Below are positions 16,834 through 26,358 of a stretch of 64,000 nucleotides of DNA, piece after piece (within the stretch, counting starts at the first letter, position 1; each line of letters opens with the position of its first letter). This DNA is from Natrinema caseinilyticum (GTDB lineage: Archaea > Halobacteriota > Halobacteria > Halobacteriales > Natrialbaceae). The translations under genes were made by a program, and so were the position numbers. Location: contig NZ_CP100446.1 in the NCBI RefSeq assembly GCF_024227435.1, forward strand, positions 372,001 through 436,000, read 5' to 3'. The notes beneath the pieces were generated by a model. The model was not told where the DNA came from and did no database searches. It worked only from the letters and a program-made list of their open reading frames with translations.

Positions 16834-18624
16834 TCAGTCGGCGTCGATCGCGTCACGACTCGCGACCGACCACGTCGTCGGATCGATCGTCTGGCCATCA
16901 CCGGTCGTGTGTTCCGGATAGGTGGTGAAAACGAGGTACTCCGTTCGCTCGTCGAGATACTCGACGAGCGTTCGTAGATTTTCGTCCGCGAGGCTCCCGA
17001 CTCCGTCGACGAGCATGATCGGCACCGCCTCGTCGACGTCGAACGATTCGTATCCCGCGAGTGCCGCGATGAATCCGATCAGTTCGAGTTCACCCTCGCT
17101 GAGCGCCTCGAGGTTCGCTTCGCGTCCGTCCCGAGCCACTACGAGATCGAACCCGCCGGTCAGATGGGCGGATTCGAACCCGGTTTCGAACCGGTCGCTG
17201 ATATCGCGGATCGAGTCGCTGAACTCGTCGCGCGCCCGTTGTTTGATCTCCTGTTTGCGGTTTCTGAGCTCCGCTATTTCGTGTTGAATCTCTTCACGTT
17301 CGTCTTCTAACAGCTCTATCTGGTCGGCCCGTGATTCGAGTTCGTCGAGTTCGGTGCGCGCATCCTTGAGTTCCGCTTCCCGATATTTAATTTCGCTCTC
17401 GACGTCGGTAATCTCGTCGACTGTTTCGTCGACCGCCTCGCTGAGCGCCTCGACGCGCTCGTCCGCTCGTTCGAAGCGATCGCGGGCCTCTTCGAGGCTC
17501 TGTTTCCGATCGGCGAGTTTCTCCTCGAGATCCTCTATTTTCGTCTCTATGTCCCGTTTCTGTCGCCGCGCCTGGGCACGCTCCTCCCGCTGTGCCTCGA
17601 GTTCTTCGACTCGATCGCGATGGGTTTCGAGCTGGGCGCGCTTCTCGGTGATTTTCTCCCCGAGCGCGTCGAGTCGATTCTCGAGGTCCGTTCGGGAAAC
17701 CGTCGAATCGCAGGTCCAGCAGACGACCGAGTCGCCGGAGAGTTCCCGGTCGACGGTGGTGATGAGATCGAGCTGGTCCTCTTCGAGTACCATCTCGTTG
17801 GCCGAGTACACGTTTTGTAGCACTTCCAGGGCCCGATTCACTTCCTTGCGGTCCGAGCGTGCATCGGCCAGTTCGGACTCGACGGAATCGGATTCGTCGA
17901 TTTCGATGGTCTCGAGTTCCGATCGACGGTCCTCGAGACGGGTCTCGACGCGGTCGATGGTCTGTGTCAGGCGCTCGACCTGGCTTTCCGCCTGGCTGCG
18001 GTTCGCCTGAGCCTGACTCAGCTCGCTCTGTACGGAGTCGGCCCGGTCCTCGGTGGCGCCGCCGGCTGAAAGCTCCTCGCGTCGGTCCTGGAGCTCCTCG
18101 ACTTCGGTTTCGAGTTGCGTCACGCGCTCCTGGAGGCCGGGGAGCCGTTTCCGCGCCTCTCGCGCCTGTGCCAGCTCGGAATCGATTCCGTCCCGCTCGG
18201 CTTTCAGGTCCGCGATCTGAACGTCGATATTCTGGAAGTCGAGCGGCCGCAACAGTACGTCCTCCAGGTTTCGCCCCTCCCGAACGGCCCGTCTGATTTC
18301 GTTTTGTTCACCGAGACAGGCGAACAACGAGGTTCGAGCGACGTCGTATTCGGTCTCGAGATAGGGCGTTCCCTCGACGTTTACGACGCCGTTAGAGCGA
18401 CTGAGATCGAGCGAAACCGCCCTTTCGGGCGTCTCGAGGCGGACGTGTCCGTGGTCTCTTCCTTCGGTGAGCGTCGCGGTCGTCCCGAGACCGGTCTTGA
18501 TGGCCTCGATGAAACTCGACTTCCCCTGCCAGTTCGAGCCTTTGACCGCGTTCAGTCCGGGCTCGAGTTCCGCGCTTCCCTCGTATATCCCGGCGATGTT
18601 CTCGATATCGATTTTCCAGGTCAT
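16834..18624 (-). CDS. sph3: Archaea-specific SMC-related protein (Sph3-like)
   Basis: A 596-residue Rad50/SMC-like ATPase. Walker A GSNWQGKSS lies at 29-37. Two long coiled coils (about 130-290 and 310-440) flank a hinge with CWTC (Cys302 and Cys305), reminiscent of a Rad50 zinc hook. The C-terminal head has EALSEGELELIGFIAAL and a Walker B-like IMLVDGVG. It is shorter than true SMC and matches the haloarchaeal Sph group. Its stop region overlaps nothing downstream, while its ATG overlaps the rdfA stop by four bases. In Haloferax volcanii the homologous Sph3/RdfA pair controls rod-disk cell shape; I infer the same here. Confidence 0.88.
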   Translation of the reverse strand: MTWKIDIENIAGIYEGSAELEPGLNAVKGSNWQGKSSFIEAIKTGLGTTATLTEGRDHGHVRLETPERAVSLDLSRSNGVVNVEGTPYLETEYDVARTSLFACLGEQNEIRRAVREGRNLEDVLLRPLDFQNIDVQIADLKAERDGIDSELAQAREARKRLPGLQERVTQLETEVEELQDRREELSAGGATEDRADSVQSELSQAQANRSQAESQVERLTQTIDRVETRLEDRRSELETIEIDESDSVESELADARSDRKEVNRALEVLQNVYSANEMVLEEDQLDLITTVDRELSGDSVVCWTCDSTVSRTDLENRLDALGEKITEKRAQLETHRDRVEELEAQREERAQARRQKRDIETKIEDLEEKLADRKQSLEEARDRFERADERVEALSEAVDETVDEITDVESEIKYREAELKDARTELDELESRADQIELLEDEREEIQHEIAELRNRKQEIKQRARDEFSDSIRDISDRFETGFESAHLTGGFDLVVARDGREANLEALSEGELELIGFIAALAGYESFDVDEAVPIMLVDGVGSLADENLRTLVEYLDERTEYLVFTTYPEHTTGDGQTIDPTTWSVASRDAIDAD

Positions 18625-19271
18625 TGTTCGGTTTTCGTCTCGTTGGTCGTCTCGCTGTGCGTCTCGCAGACGTATCCACGCTCGAGTGCCACATCCAGTG
18701 GGACTCGCGTGGGGCAGTTGTCACACCGCACGTGGATCTGTACCTCGACGGTAGACGACGACGTGCCGTCGAGTTCGCCCTTCGAGGCGAGCGAGGAGAG
18801 TGCTTCGTCGACTTTTTCGGTTGCGATGTCCCGTGCGACGGCGATGCTGTTTTGCTCCCAGTCCGTGCGGGCCTCCGCGTGCTCTTTCGAGCCCTCGAGG
18901 CACTCGTTCAGGTGCGTTCGCATCGTTCCCCACGACACCATATCGTCCAGTACTTGCTCGCCGTCGATCCCTGCCGTGGCGAGTCGTTCGATCATCTCGT
19001 CGCGGACCAGGTCGTCGTCGCCGGAAAGCGCCTCGTAGTCGGCATCGATCCGTGCATCGAGCGCCTCTCTGCCGTGCTCGTCGTAGATGCGCTTCAGGAG
19101 CCGTTTGTTGAACCACTCGGTCAGCGTCCGATAGCCGACGCCCGTGTGTCCGTCCGTCCCGTTCCACCGTGCGAGAAGCCCGTCGTCGAGCGATTCGTGG
19201 CGAGGATCGGCCGTCTCGAGGCTGTACTGATCGATCGTTGCGTCGACCTTGCAACCGTGATCAGTAGGCAT
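18621..19271 (-). CDS. rdfA: Rod-determining factor RdfA
   Basis: A 216-residue RdfA-type protein. The N terminus has CKVDATIDQYSL. A conserved GYRTLTEWFNKRLLKRIYDEHG follows near residues 45-66, then a helical middle. A C-terminal zinc-binding segment reads VRCDNCPTRVPLDVALERGYVCETH (two CxxC-like pairs). RdfA is needed for the rod shape in Haloferax volcanii and is encoded with an SMC-like protein. Here the two genes overlap by ATGA, so they should be made together. Palindromic repeats about 135-220 bases upstream may regulate them. Confidence 0.85.
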   Translation of the reverse strand: MPTDHGCKVDATIDQYSLETADPRHESLDDGLLARWNGTDGHTGVGYRTLTEWFNKRLLKRIYDEHGREALDARIDADYEALSGDDDLVRDEMIERLATAGIDGEQVLDDMVSWGTMRTHLNECLEGSKEHAEARTDWEQNSIAVARDIATEKVDEALSSLASKGELDGTSSSTVEVQIHVRCDNCPTRVPLDVALERGYVCETHSETTNETKTEQ

Positions 19272-19809
19272 CTTCTGATACTTTCGGCCGTGATCTTATA
19301 AGCCTGACTATGCGTACACTGCTCGTTCGCACCCATCGGTCCCCGAGGGGTTCTGTGAGGGATGTCCGCGTGTCACACACCGTCTCTCGGAGTGATCGAC
19401 AAATATCACACCCTAAGGGTGTATATTATTGGCGAACGATCCCCCGTCCGCGCCCGTCAAAAAATCACACCCTAAGGGTGTATATTACTGGCAGGGCGCG
19501 GACTGACCGATCCCGTTCACCGAGCACAGATACCGCGTACCGACTCGAAGCGACGGTTCGTTTTCCGACGGCGACCGGAGTACCGCCACGTCGCGATTCT
19601 CGTCTTCGGACGATCCGCGACTCCGTCGCCTCTCGTCGGCGCTCGGAGTCGCGTGGCTTCGGTTTCGGGGACCCGACCACGGGATGTGTACGAGCCGTTT
19701 ACGCGGACACTGCGTGTCGTCTACAAAACGAGAGCGGATACTGCGGTCGGCGCGACCGTGTCGTCGTGCGCTTCCTCGCGAGTCTACGAGGGGAGCGGGT
19801 CGAGGCGGC
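19272..19809. other. Gene-free region between rdfA and the amidohydrolase gene
   Basis: No supported gene lies here. The left part holds the rdfA promoter and the paired palindromic repeats at 19405-19492. The rest is GC-rich with only composition-driven open frames. Confidence 0.55.
19405..19492. repeat. Paired promoter-like repeats each containing the palindrome ACACCCT-A-AGGGTGT
   Basis: Two nearly identical 28-29-base units occupy 19405-19433 and 19464-19492. Each starts ATCACACCCTAAGGGTGT and continues into a TATA-like TATATTA and a TGGC end. Only one base differs across the units (TTATT versus TTACT). The palindrome abutting a TATA-like box is what one expects of a repressor operator. 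The nearest genes are rdfA (leftward) and nothing recognisable rightward. Confidence 0.85.
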
Positions 19810-21108
19810 TCACAGGCGATCCCAGAGTTCGGCGCTCGCGGCTCCGACGGCGTCCAGGTCCGCGGAATCGACCGACCGAACACCCTCGCCGCGTTCGTAG
19901 ACCGTGTCGCCGTCGACGATCGTTCGGGTCACGTCGGCCCGGCTCGCCGCGCTGACCACGTAATACGGCGCGCTCTCGGGGAGCACCGGATTCGGTCCGA
20001 GATCGAGCGTCACGAGGTCGCCACGCTTGCCTTCCTCGATGCTCCCGATCCGATCGTCCATTCCCATCACGGTCGCACTGCCGATCGTCGCCCACTCGAG
20101 GGCGACGGCGTTGTCGAATCCGCTCGGGTTCGTCTGTTTCAATTTGTGGATACCGACGGCCGTCCGCATCGTCTCGAACATGTCCGGGTCCCACCCGTCG
20201 CCACCGATTCCGATCGTCACGCCTTCCTCCTGCATCTTCTCGACGTTCGCGATGCCGACCGCGTTGTTCGTATTCGAGTACGGGTTGTGCGCCACGGCGA
20301 CGTCGTTCTCGCCTAAAATCTCGATCTCCTCGTCGGTCGCGTGGACGCAGTGTGCTGCGATGACGTCGGCGTCGAAGAACCCCATCGATTCGAGGGCGGG
20401 AACCGGTCGTTCACCGTACTCTTCGATCGATTTGTGAACGTCGACCAGTCCCTCCTCGAGGTGGATCTGGATCGGCCGGTCGTCGGTCGTCGCTCGGTCG
20501 ACGCACTCCTCTACGATCTCTTCCGGGTTGGTAAACAGCGTGTGGAGACAGTAGTGTCCCGTCACCCGATCGTAGTCGTCCTCCGATTCGCGGATGAAGC
20601 GTTCGTTCTCGTCGATTCCTGCGAGCGCCTCGTCTCGGGAGTTACGGGCGGTCGTCTCGAACGCGATCATGCCGCGGATCGGCGTCTGTGCGACCCCCTC
20701 GGCGACGGCGTCCATCGCACCTGGCAACGTGTTCGGGCCGGAGTAGTTGTCACAGAACGCGGTCACGCCGCTCTCGAGCATCTCCGTGCACGATCCGAGC
20801 GCCGAGAGTCGCGCGTCATCCATCGTGAACGCTTCGTCTACTTCCCACCAGATGTCGACCAGCGCCTCGTAGAAGCTCTGTGGCGACACCGACAGCGGGG
20901 CCCCCCGGATCGGCAGCGCGTACATGTGGGTGTGGCAGTTGACCAAACCGGGAATGACGACTTCCGAACGGGCATCGATCACGTCGTTTCCCGATGCGTA
21001 CCCGTCGGCGATGTCGACGATTTCTCCGTCTTCGACGACCACGTGTACCTCTTCTCTGACCTCGCGCTCGTCGTTCATGGTGACGAGCGTCCCAGCGTTG
21101 AGTATCAC
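19810..21108 (-). CDS. SsnA-like amidohydrolase
   Basis: A metal-dependent amidohydrolase of about 432 residues from GTG 21108 (an in-frame TTG at 21135 is less likely). Metal ligands are visible as VNCHTHMY, the HLEE segment, AAHCVHATDEE and GIGGDGWDPDMFE. The strand order fits the TrzA/SsnA/guanine-deaminase branch. In bacterial purine-degradation loci SsnA is a conserved neighbour of Se-dependent hydroxylases and has been proposed to hydrolyse a ring-opened purine intermediate. Context here supports an aminohydrolase acting on a purine or imidazole compound; the substrate is not determined. Confidence 0.83.
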   Translation of the reverse strand: MILNAGTLVTMNDEREVREEVHVVVEDGEIVDIADGYASGNDVIDARSEVVIPGLVNCHTHMYALPIRGAPLSVSPQSFYEALVDIWWEVDEAFTMDDARLSALGSCTEMLESGVTAFCDNYSGPNTLPGAMDAVAEGVAQTPIRGMIAFETTARNSRDEALAGIDENERFIRESEDDYDRVTGHYCLHTLFTNPEEIVEECVDRATTDDRPIQIHLEEGLVDVHKSIEEYGERPVPALESMGFFDADVIAAHCVHATDEEIEILGENDVAVAHNPYSNTNNAVGIANVEKMQEEGVTIGIGGDGWDPDMFETMRTAVGIHKLKQTNPSGFDNAVALEWATIGSATVMGMDDRIGSIEEGKRGDLVTLDLGPNPVLPESAPYYVVSAASRADVTRTIVDGDTVYERGEGVRSVDSADLDAVGAASAELWDRL

Positions 21109-21296
21109 AACGTGTGAATCTCTATCGACTACCAAAAAACTATCTCCCGTCCGCTCCGTCGATCGATCTGGACTCGGTCCCCGCGGGTAGTGCGAGGTGG
21201 CGCGTGAACGAAAGCGACGGGAACGCGCAAGATGCGGGCGACCCGGACCGGGGCGTACCTGAACTGTTATGACAGCCGCGCGTGAGTATGGTAATC

Positions 21297-22652
21297 ATGA
21301 CCGATTGTCTCGTGGAGAACGCTCGCATCGTAACCGACGCGGGGCTCCGGCACGGGTCGATCGCGATCGAAGACGGAACGATCGCGGCGATCGGACCGGA
21401 GCTCTCGGTGTCCGGGGCGGACGCCGATCGGGTCCTTCGGGCCGACGGTATGGTCGCGCTCCCGGGCGCCGTCGACGTCCACACGCACATGCACGACCCG
21501 TCGTTGTTCCCGGACGACATCGATTTCGCGTCCCAGACCGAGAGCGCCGTCGCCGGTGGCGTGACGACCGTCATCGAATTACCGACGCAAACACCGGTTA
21601 CCACGCCCGCGGCGGTCCGGGAGAAGCGAGACGAATGTGCCAAGTTGGCACACATCGATTTCGGACTCGTCGCCGGAAACGTCCAGGAAACCGGGACCGA
21701 CGTCGCGGGGCTCCTCGAGGCGGGCGTTCCGGATTTCAAGACCTTCACGGCCGAGCCGTACCGCGCGGACGACGGCGTGATCGTCGACCTGATGCGCGAC
21801 GTGGGGGCGGCCGGCGGCTCGGTCCGCGTCCACTGCGAATCACAGGCGATTCTGGACCGCGCGCGGGCCCGACTCGAGGGGACTGACCCGACGCTCTACC
21901 CCGAGTCGCGTCCGCTCGAGGCCGAACTCGAGGCCATCAGTCGCGTGGGGTGGTTCGCGGAGTACGCGGACTGTCCCCTTCACGTCGTCCACATTTCGAG
22001 CGGGAGCGCCGCGACGGTCGCCGACCGGTTCACGTCTCGCGCGAACGTCCCCGTGACGCTCGAGACGTGTCCGCAGTACCTCGCGTTCTCCGCCGACGAC
22101 GTCGAGGCGCGCGGTCCGTTTCTGAAGGTCAATCCGAGTCTGAAATCCGCCGAGGAAGTCGAGCGGTTGTGGCAGGCGCTTCGGGACGGGACGATCGATC
22201 TCGTCGCGACGGATCACTTCCCGACGCACCGGGCGGACCGCGTGCGAGGCTGGGAGGATATCTGGGAGCCGTACGCGGGGGTACCGGGCGTCGAGACGAT
22301 GCTCGAGTTTCTGGTCAGCGAGGGCGTCCACGAGGGCCGGATTTCGTGGGCTCGACTCCTCGAACTCGTCTGTGCGAGACCCGCGCGCGAGAGCGGTGTG
22401 TACCCGCGGAAGGGGTCGCTCGCGGTGGGGACGGATGCCGATATCGTGCTCCTCCGAAACGACCCGTGGAACGTCTCCGCGGACGAGTTGACGTTCAACG
22501 GCGGGTGGACGCCGTTCGAGGGCCGGACCTGGAGCTGGCGGGTCGATACTGTCATTGCCGACGGAGCGGTCGCGGCACGTGATCACGACGTGTCCGCAGA
22601 GCCGGGTGACGGGTCGTTCCTTGCAAGGGGCCCGTGCGCGACGGGAGAGTAA
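21297..22652 (+). CDS. Hydantoinase/allantoinase-like cyclic amidohydrolase
   Basis: A dihydroorotase-family amidohydrolase of about 451 residues. DVHTHMHDP gives the HxH pair, GVPDFKTFTAEPY contains the lysine expected to be carbamylated, VHCES and LHVVHISSGSA carry the other histidines, and LVATDHFPTH holds the catalytic aspartate. The family opens cyclic ureides such as dihydropyrimidines, hydantoins and allantoin. Next to an SsnA-like enzyme and an M20 carbamoylase it parallels HyuA of the bacterial purine locus. In-frame GTG 21282 and ATG 21288 are alternative starts. Confidence 0.85.
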   Translation: MTDCLVENARIVTDAGLRHGSIAIEDGTIAAIGPELSVSGADADRVLRADGMVALPGAVDVHTHMHDPSLFPDDIDFASQTESAVAGGVTTVIELPTQTPVTTPAAVREKRDECAKLAHIDFGLVAGNVQETGTDVAGLLEAGVPDFKTFTAEPYRADDGVIVDLMRDVGAAGGSVRVHCESQAILDRARARLEGTDPTLYPESRPLEAELEAISRVGWFAEYADCPLHVVHISSGSAATVADRFTSRANVPVTLETCPQYLAFSADDVEARGPFLKVNPSLKSAEEVERLWQALRDGTIDLVATDHFPTHRADRVRGWEDIWEPYAGVPGVETMLEFLVSEGVHEGRISWARLLELVCARPARESGVYPRKGSLAVGTDADIVLLRNDPWNVSADELTFNGGWTPFEGRTWSWRVDTVIADGAVAARDHDVSAEPGDGSFLARGPCATGE

Positions 22653-22704
22653 CGGAGCGAACGGCGGATGGCAGTGGAAATGGGGCGAGCGGCGGAATCT
22701 CGAG

Positions 22705-24426
22705 TCAGTCAGTCGCGCTCGAGGCCGAGGGTTGAAGCGTTTCAGCGTCCTGGAGGTGTGCGAGCAGCGTGTCGTGGAGCGGACCGTTCGAACCGAGCAG
22801 CTCGTTTCTCGTATCGAGGGCGGTGTTCGGGTCGTAGGGGTTGCCGTCGGCGTTCGTTATCGTCGCACCGGCCGTGCGCGCGATGACGATTCCGGCGTTG
22901 ACGTCCCACGGATAGGTGTCGTACTCCCAGACGGCGTCCGCGCTGCCGGCCGCGAGGTAACAGAGGTTCAGTGCGGCCGAGCCGAGTCGTCGAACGCCGC
23001 GGGCTTCGTGATAACTGTGCGAGAGGAACGTCCCGTCCGGATCGTACCCCGAGAGTAGCATGCACTCGTCGAGTGACGTTCGATCGGTCGTCGAGAGCGG
23101 TTTCCCGTTGAGCATCGCGTGTTCGCCGCTGATCGCGCTGAACATCTCGTCAGTTTCGGGCGCGTACACGACCCCGACGACGGGCGTGTCGTTCTCGAGG
23201 AGGGCGAGCGAGACGGAGTAATTCGGATTCCCGTGGGCGAAGTTCCCGGTGCCGTCGAGCGGATCGACGGACCACGTGTATTCACCGGCAGCGTCCCGCT
23301 GTACGGTCTCTTCCGACCGGATTCCGTGGTCCGGGAACTCGCTTTCGAGGACCGTCGTGATTATGTTCTCGGCTTTGTAGTCAGCCTCGGTGACGATATC
23401 CGACTTGTCCGTCTTGAACTCGACCGACTCCGTCTGTCCGTGAAGCTCGCGAAGCGCGGGTCCGGCCGCACGGGCGGCCTCCGTTGCCACCCGTTTCGCT
23501 CGCTCGAGCAGTGCGGCGTCACGCTGGTCTCGCGTCCGGCGGGTCCACACCTGTTCCGAGCCCGTGTCGTCCTTTCCGTCACGGACGCCCCAGCCGAGTT
23601 TCTCGGAGACGGACGTGAAGAAGTCGTCGTCGTAACTCGTGTTGACGACGTGTGCCGGCGTCTCCGCTCCTTCGATCGCGACGACGGCGTCCTCGTCGAG
23701 GGTCGTCTGGGTTCGACCGCCGTCGACGAGCAGGTTCGCCGGGCCGGCGGAGACGATCCGAACGGTCGTGTCCGCGTCGACGATGAGGGGTCGGACACCG
23801 AGCCGGTGGGTGTGAAGCGGAACGACCTGGAGTGAGGCGTTGTTTTTCGGGTAATGGATCGGGCCGCCGGCGGAGAGCGACACGCCGGTCGATCCCGTCG
23901 GCGTCGAGACCGCGAGCCCGCTGCCCTCGTACTGGCCGATGAACTCCTCGTCGGCGAACACCTCGAGTCGGGTGATCTTACGATCGACCGGGTTCTCCGG
24001 CGGGACGTGTTCGATCATCACGTCGTTGATGCCCGTACAATCGACGCCGTCGGCGTCGACGTGCAGTTGCTGGCGCTGATCGATGGTCGCTTTCCCGGTG
24101 ACCGCCTCCGTCAATGCGTCGGTGAGGTCCGACGGCGAGATACTCGCGAGAAACGCGAGACTCCCGGCGTTGATCCCCAGTATCGGGATTTGCCTGGGGC
24201 TGAACTGCCGGACCCCCTCGAGGTAGGTCCCGTCGCCGCCGAGGGTGACGCCGAGGTACTCCGTTCCGGGCTCGTAGACCGGGTCGATATCGTCGCCCAC
24301 GTTCACCGCGTTGACGGGGACGTTCTGCTTGTGCCCCCACGCTTCGATCGTTGCGAGTTCCTCGTCGCTGTCGGGGCTGACGAGGACGATGAGTTCTTCC
24401 GTCGTGGCTAATCGTCTTCCAATCAT
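22705..24426 (-). CDS. NAD kinase fused to an inositol-monophosphatase-family (probable NADP phosphatase) domain
   Basis: A 573-residue two-domain protein. The N-terminal NAD kinase has GGDGT at 63-67, GINAGSLAFL, INDVMIEH and STPTGSTGVSLSAGGPI. The C-terminal IMPase domain has ESEFPDHGIRSEET, DPLDGTGN near residues 387-394 and YPWDVNAG (metal ligands). A fusion of the same two activities is known in Methanocaldococcus MJ0917 (NADP phosphatase/NAD kinase), but there the phosphatase comes first; here the order is reversed. It could tune the NAD/NADP balance. A 9-bp inverted repeat lies just upstream. Confidence 0.9.
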   Translation of the reverse strand: MIGRRLATTEELIVLVSPDSDEELATIEAWGHKQNVPVNAVNVGDDIDPVYEPGTEYLGVTLGGDGTYLEGVRQFSPRQIPILGINAGSLAFLASISPSDLTDALTEAVTGKATIDQRQQLHVDADGVDCTGINDVMIEHVPPENPVDRKITRLEVFADEEFIGQYEGSGLAVSTPTGSTGVSLSAGGPIHYPKNNASLQVVPLHTHRLGVRPLIVDADTTVRIVSAGPANLLVDGGRTQTTLDEDAVVAIEGAETPAHVVNTSYDDDFFTSVSEKLGWGVRDGKDDTGSEQVWTRRTRDQRDAALLERAKRVATEAARAAGPALRELHGQTESVEFKTDKSDIVTEADYKAENIITTVLESEFPDHGIRSEETVQRDAAGEYTWSVDPLDGTGNFAHGNPNYSVSLALLENDTPVVGVVYAPETDEMFSAISGEHAMLNGKPLSTTDRTSLDECMLLSGYDPDGTFLSHSYHEARGVRRLGSAALNLCYLAAGSADAVWEYDTYPWDVNAGIVIARTAGATITNADGNPYDPNTALDTRNELLGSNGPLHDTLLAHLQDAETLQPSASSATD

Positions 24427-24436
24427 GGGTGTACTC

Positions 24437-24498
24437 GGTGCTAACCGTCTCCGGCGAACCGTCGCTTCGCGCGACGTCTCTTGTGGGTCGTTAGCACC
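24437..24498 (-). promoter_or_regulatory. Long-range 9-bp inverted repeat upstream of the NAD kinase/phosphatase gene
   Basis: GGTGCTAAC at 24437-24445 is the exact reverse complement of GTTAGCACC at 24490-24498, with 44 bases between. It lies 11-72 bases before the leftward start at 24426. It could be a pair of half-operators or the stem of a leader RNA. Confidence 0.65.
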
Positions 24499-24848
24499 CG
24501 GAAATCAAGACGCGCGTCGGTCCTATAAAAACTGGGTGCTGTGGAGCCGCTTGCGGCCGATGTGGCGGTGTTTGTGTCGGATCACACGGGATCTGGTCCG
24601 GTCACAAACGATCGACGATCACGTCTCGACTCGAGCAACGGCGTTCGATCGGATGCCGGCTCGAGTGTCGGTCCGACCGGTGACTCCGACGGATCGATTC
24701 GCCGTTGGACGGTCGGGGAGTTCGTACCGTTGGGATATCTTCGCTGCCGCTCCCGCGTCGCGTCGTTTCGATCGTCGATTTCGCAGTTTCGGGGCCGGAC
24801 GGGACGTGGAAGCTAGTCTTTATGTGAGCCGCCTCCTTTGGTTGTGCC

Positions 24849-26108
24849 ATGGCGATGGACCACGTTACCACACTCGAGTGTACGATTTGTGGGAAAGAGT
24901 ACGATCCGGACCAGATCATCTACACCTGCCCGGAGCACGAGGGTGTCTCGGGCATCCTCGAAGTGACGTACGATTACGACGTCATCGACGACAACTTCGA
25001 CGCCGAACTCGACGGAAACATCACGAGTCAGTGGAAGTACGAGGCCTTCCTCCCGGTGGACGACGACGCCGATATCGTGACGCTCAACGAAGGCGGCACG
25101 GATCTCTTCGACGCGCCGAATCTCACCGCGGAACTCGGTGTTACGACGCTGGTCAAGGACGACGGTCGGAATCCGACCGGCTGTTTCAAAGACCGGGCGA
25201 GTTCCGTCGCGGTCACGAAGGCGAAACACGCCGGTCGTGACATCATCACCTGTGCGTCGACCGGGAACGCTGCGGCCTCGCTGTCCGGGTACGCCGCTCG
25301 CGGGGGGCTCGACTGTCGAATCTTCGTTCCCGGCGACGCCCCCGCCGGAAAGCTCGCACAGCCGCTCGTCTACGGTGCCGACGTTCTGGCCGTCAACGGA
25401 TCGTACGACGAGGCCTACGATCTGAGCGTCGAGGTTACCGACGAGTACGGCTGGTACAACCGCAACGCCGCGATCAACCCGTTCCAGGTCGAGGGCAAAC
25501 GCACCGTCGGCCACGAACTCGCCGAACAATCGAGGGTCCGCGGCGAGATTCCGGACTGGGTCGTCTTCTCGATGGGTGATGGCTGTACGATCGCCGGCGC
25601 CTGGAAAGGATTCCGGGAGTTCTACGACCTCGGGTACGTCGAAGACACGCCGAAGATGCTCGGCGTGCAAGCTGAGGGCGCGTCCGCGATCCACGACGCG
25701 TTCCACGACCACGACGACGTCGACGACCTCGCCGACACGCTCGCCGACAGCATCGCCGTCGGTCGACCCCGAAACACGATCAAAGCCTGCCGTGCGCTAG
25801 AAGAAAGCGGCGGCACCGCCTTGCTCGTCGAGGACGAGGAAATTCTCGAGGCCGAAAAGCTGCTCGGGAGCACCGAAGGCATTTACACCGAACCGGCCGG
25901 CGCAACGCCGCTCGCCGGCGTCAGGCGCGCGATCGACGAGGGAATCGTCGGGTCCGACGAGACGGTCGTCATCAACTCGACCGGGTTCGGGCTCAAAGAC
26001 ACCGAGAGCGCGAAACGGGCGACCGGCGACGTCGTGCGGATCGATCCTGACATCGCCGAAGTCCAGCAGCGCTACGACGTCCCGACGTCGGCGGCCGCCG
26101 ACGACTGA
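24849..26108 (+). CDS. Threonine-synthase-like PLP enzyme
   Basis: A 419-residue fold-type II PLP enzyme. An N-terminal zinc-ribbon-like segment (LECTICGKEYDPDQIIYTCPEH) precedes the PLP lysine in TGCFKDRASS and the phosphate-loop STGNAAASLSGYAARGG; VVFSMGDGCTIAGAWKGFREF and VINSTGFGLKD lie toward the end. By sequence it is a ThrC paralogue, making threonine from phosphohomoserine. By context it sits where bacteria place ygeX, a fold-type II diaminopropionate ammonia-lyase, and a RidA gene lies in the same locus. Which reaction it performs is open; threonine synthase is the conservative name. Confidence 0.82.
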   Translation: MAMDHVTTLECTICGKEYDPDQIIYTCPEHEGVSGILEVTYDYDVIDDNFDAELDGNITSQWKYEAFLPVDDDADIVTLNEGGTDLFDAPNLTAELGVTTLVKDDGRNPTGCFKDRASSVAVTKAKHAGRDIITCASTGNAAASLSGYAARGGLDCRIFVPGDAPAGKLAQPLVYGADVLAVNGSYDEAYDLSVEVTDEYGWYNRNAAINPFQVEGKRTVGHELAEQSRVRGEIPDWVVFSMGDGCTIAGAWKGFREFYDLGYVEDTPKMLGVQAEGASAIHDAFHDHDDVDDLADTLADSIAVGRPRNTIKACRALEESGGTALLVEDEEILEAEKLLGSTEGIYTEPAGATPLAGVRRAIDEGIVGSDETVVINSTGFGLKDTESAKRATGDVVRIDPDIAEVQQRYDVPTSAAADD

Positions 26109-26358
26109 GCGCCGTCCGCCGAGAGTCGGGTCGACCTATTTTTCGATCCCGTTCGTCCTCACCCTCGAGTCACGCCGTCTCTGATAGCGCCTCGAGTCAC
26201 GCCGTCACCCTCGAGACTCGCCCGCCATCGGAACGCCACGTCGGAGTGGGCGGATCTCAGCCCGAGCCGAAAACGGCGCACGAAAATGGTGCGAGCGCAA
26301 ACGACAGCAGCCCCGGCACACGACTCCCCCGTCGCGGATTCCAGCGTCCCGTACTCGA
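26109..26358. other. Convergent intergenic region with a 16-bp direct repeat
   Basis: CTCGAGTCACGCCGTC is repeated at 26164-26179 and 26191-26206. No gene was seen between the two convergent 3' ends. Confidence 0.6.

Noticed and set aside
19810-22652. Allantoin pathway with uricase
   Set aside because: A hydantoinase-like and an M20 enzyme are present, but no urate oxidase or hydroxyisourate hydrolase was seen, so a classical aerobic urate-allantoin route cannot be claimed from this window.
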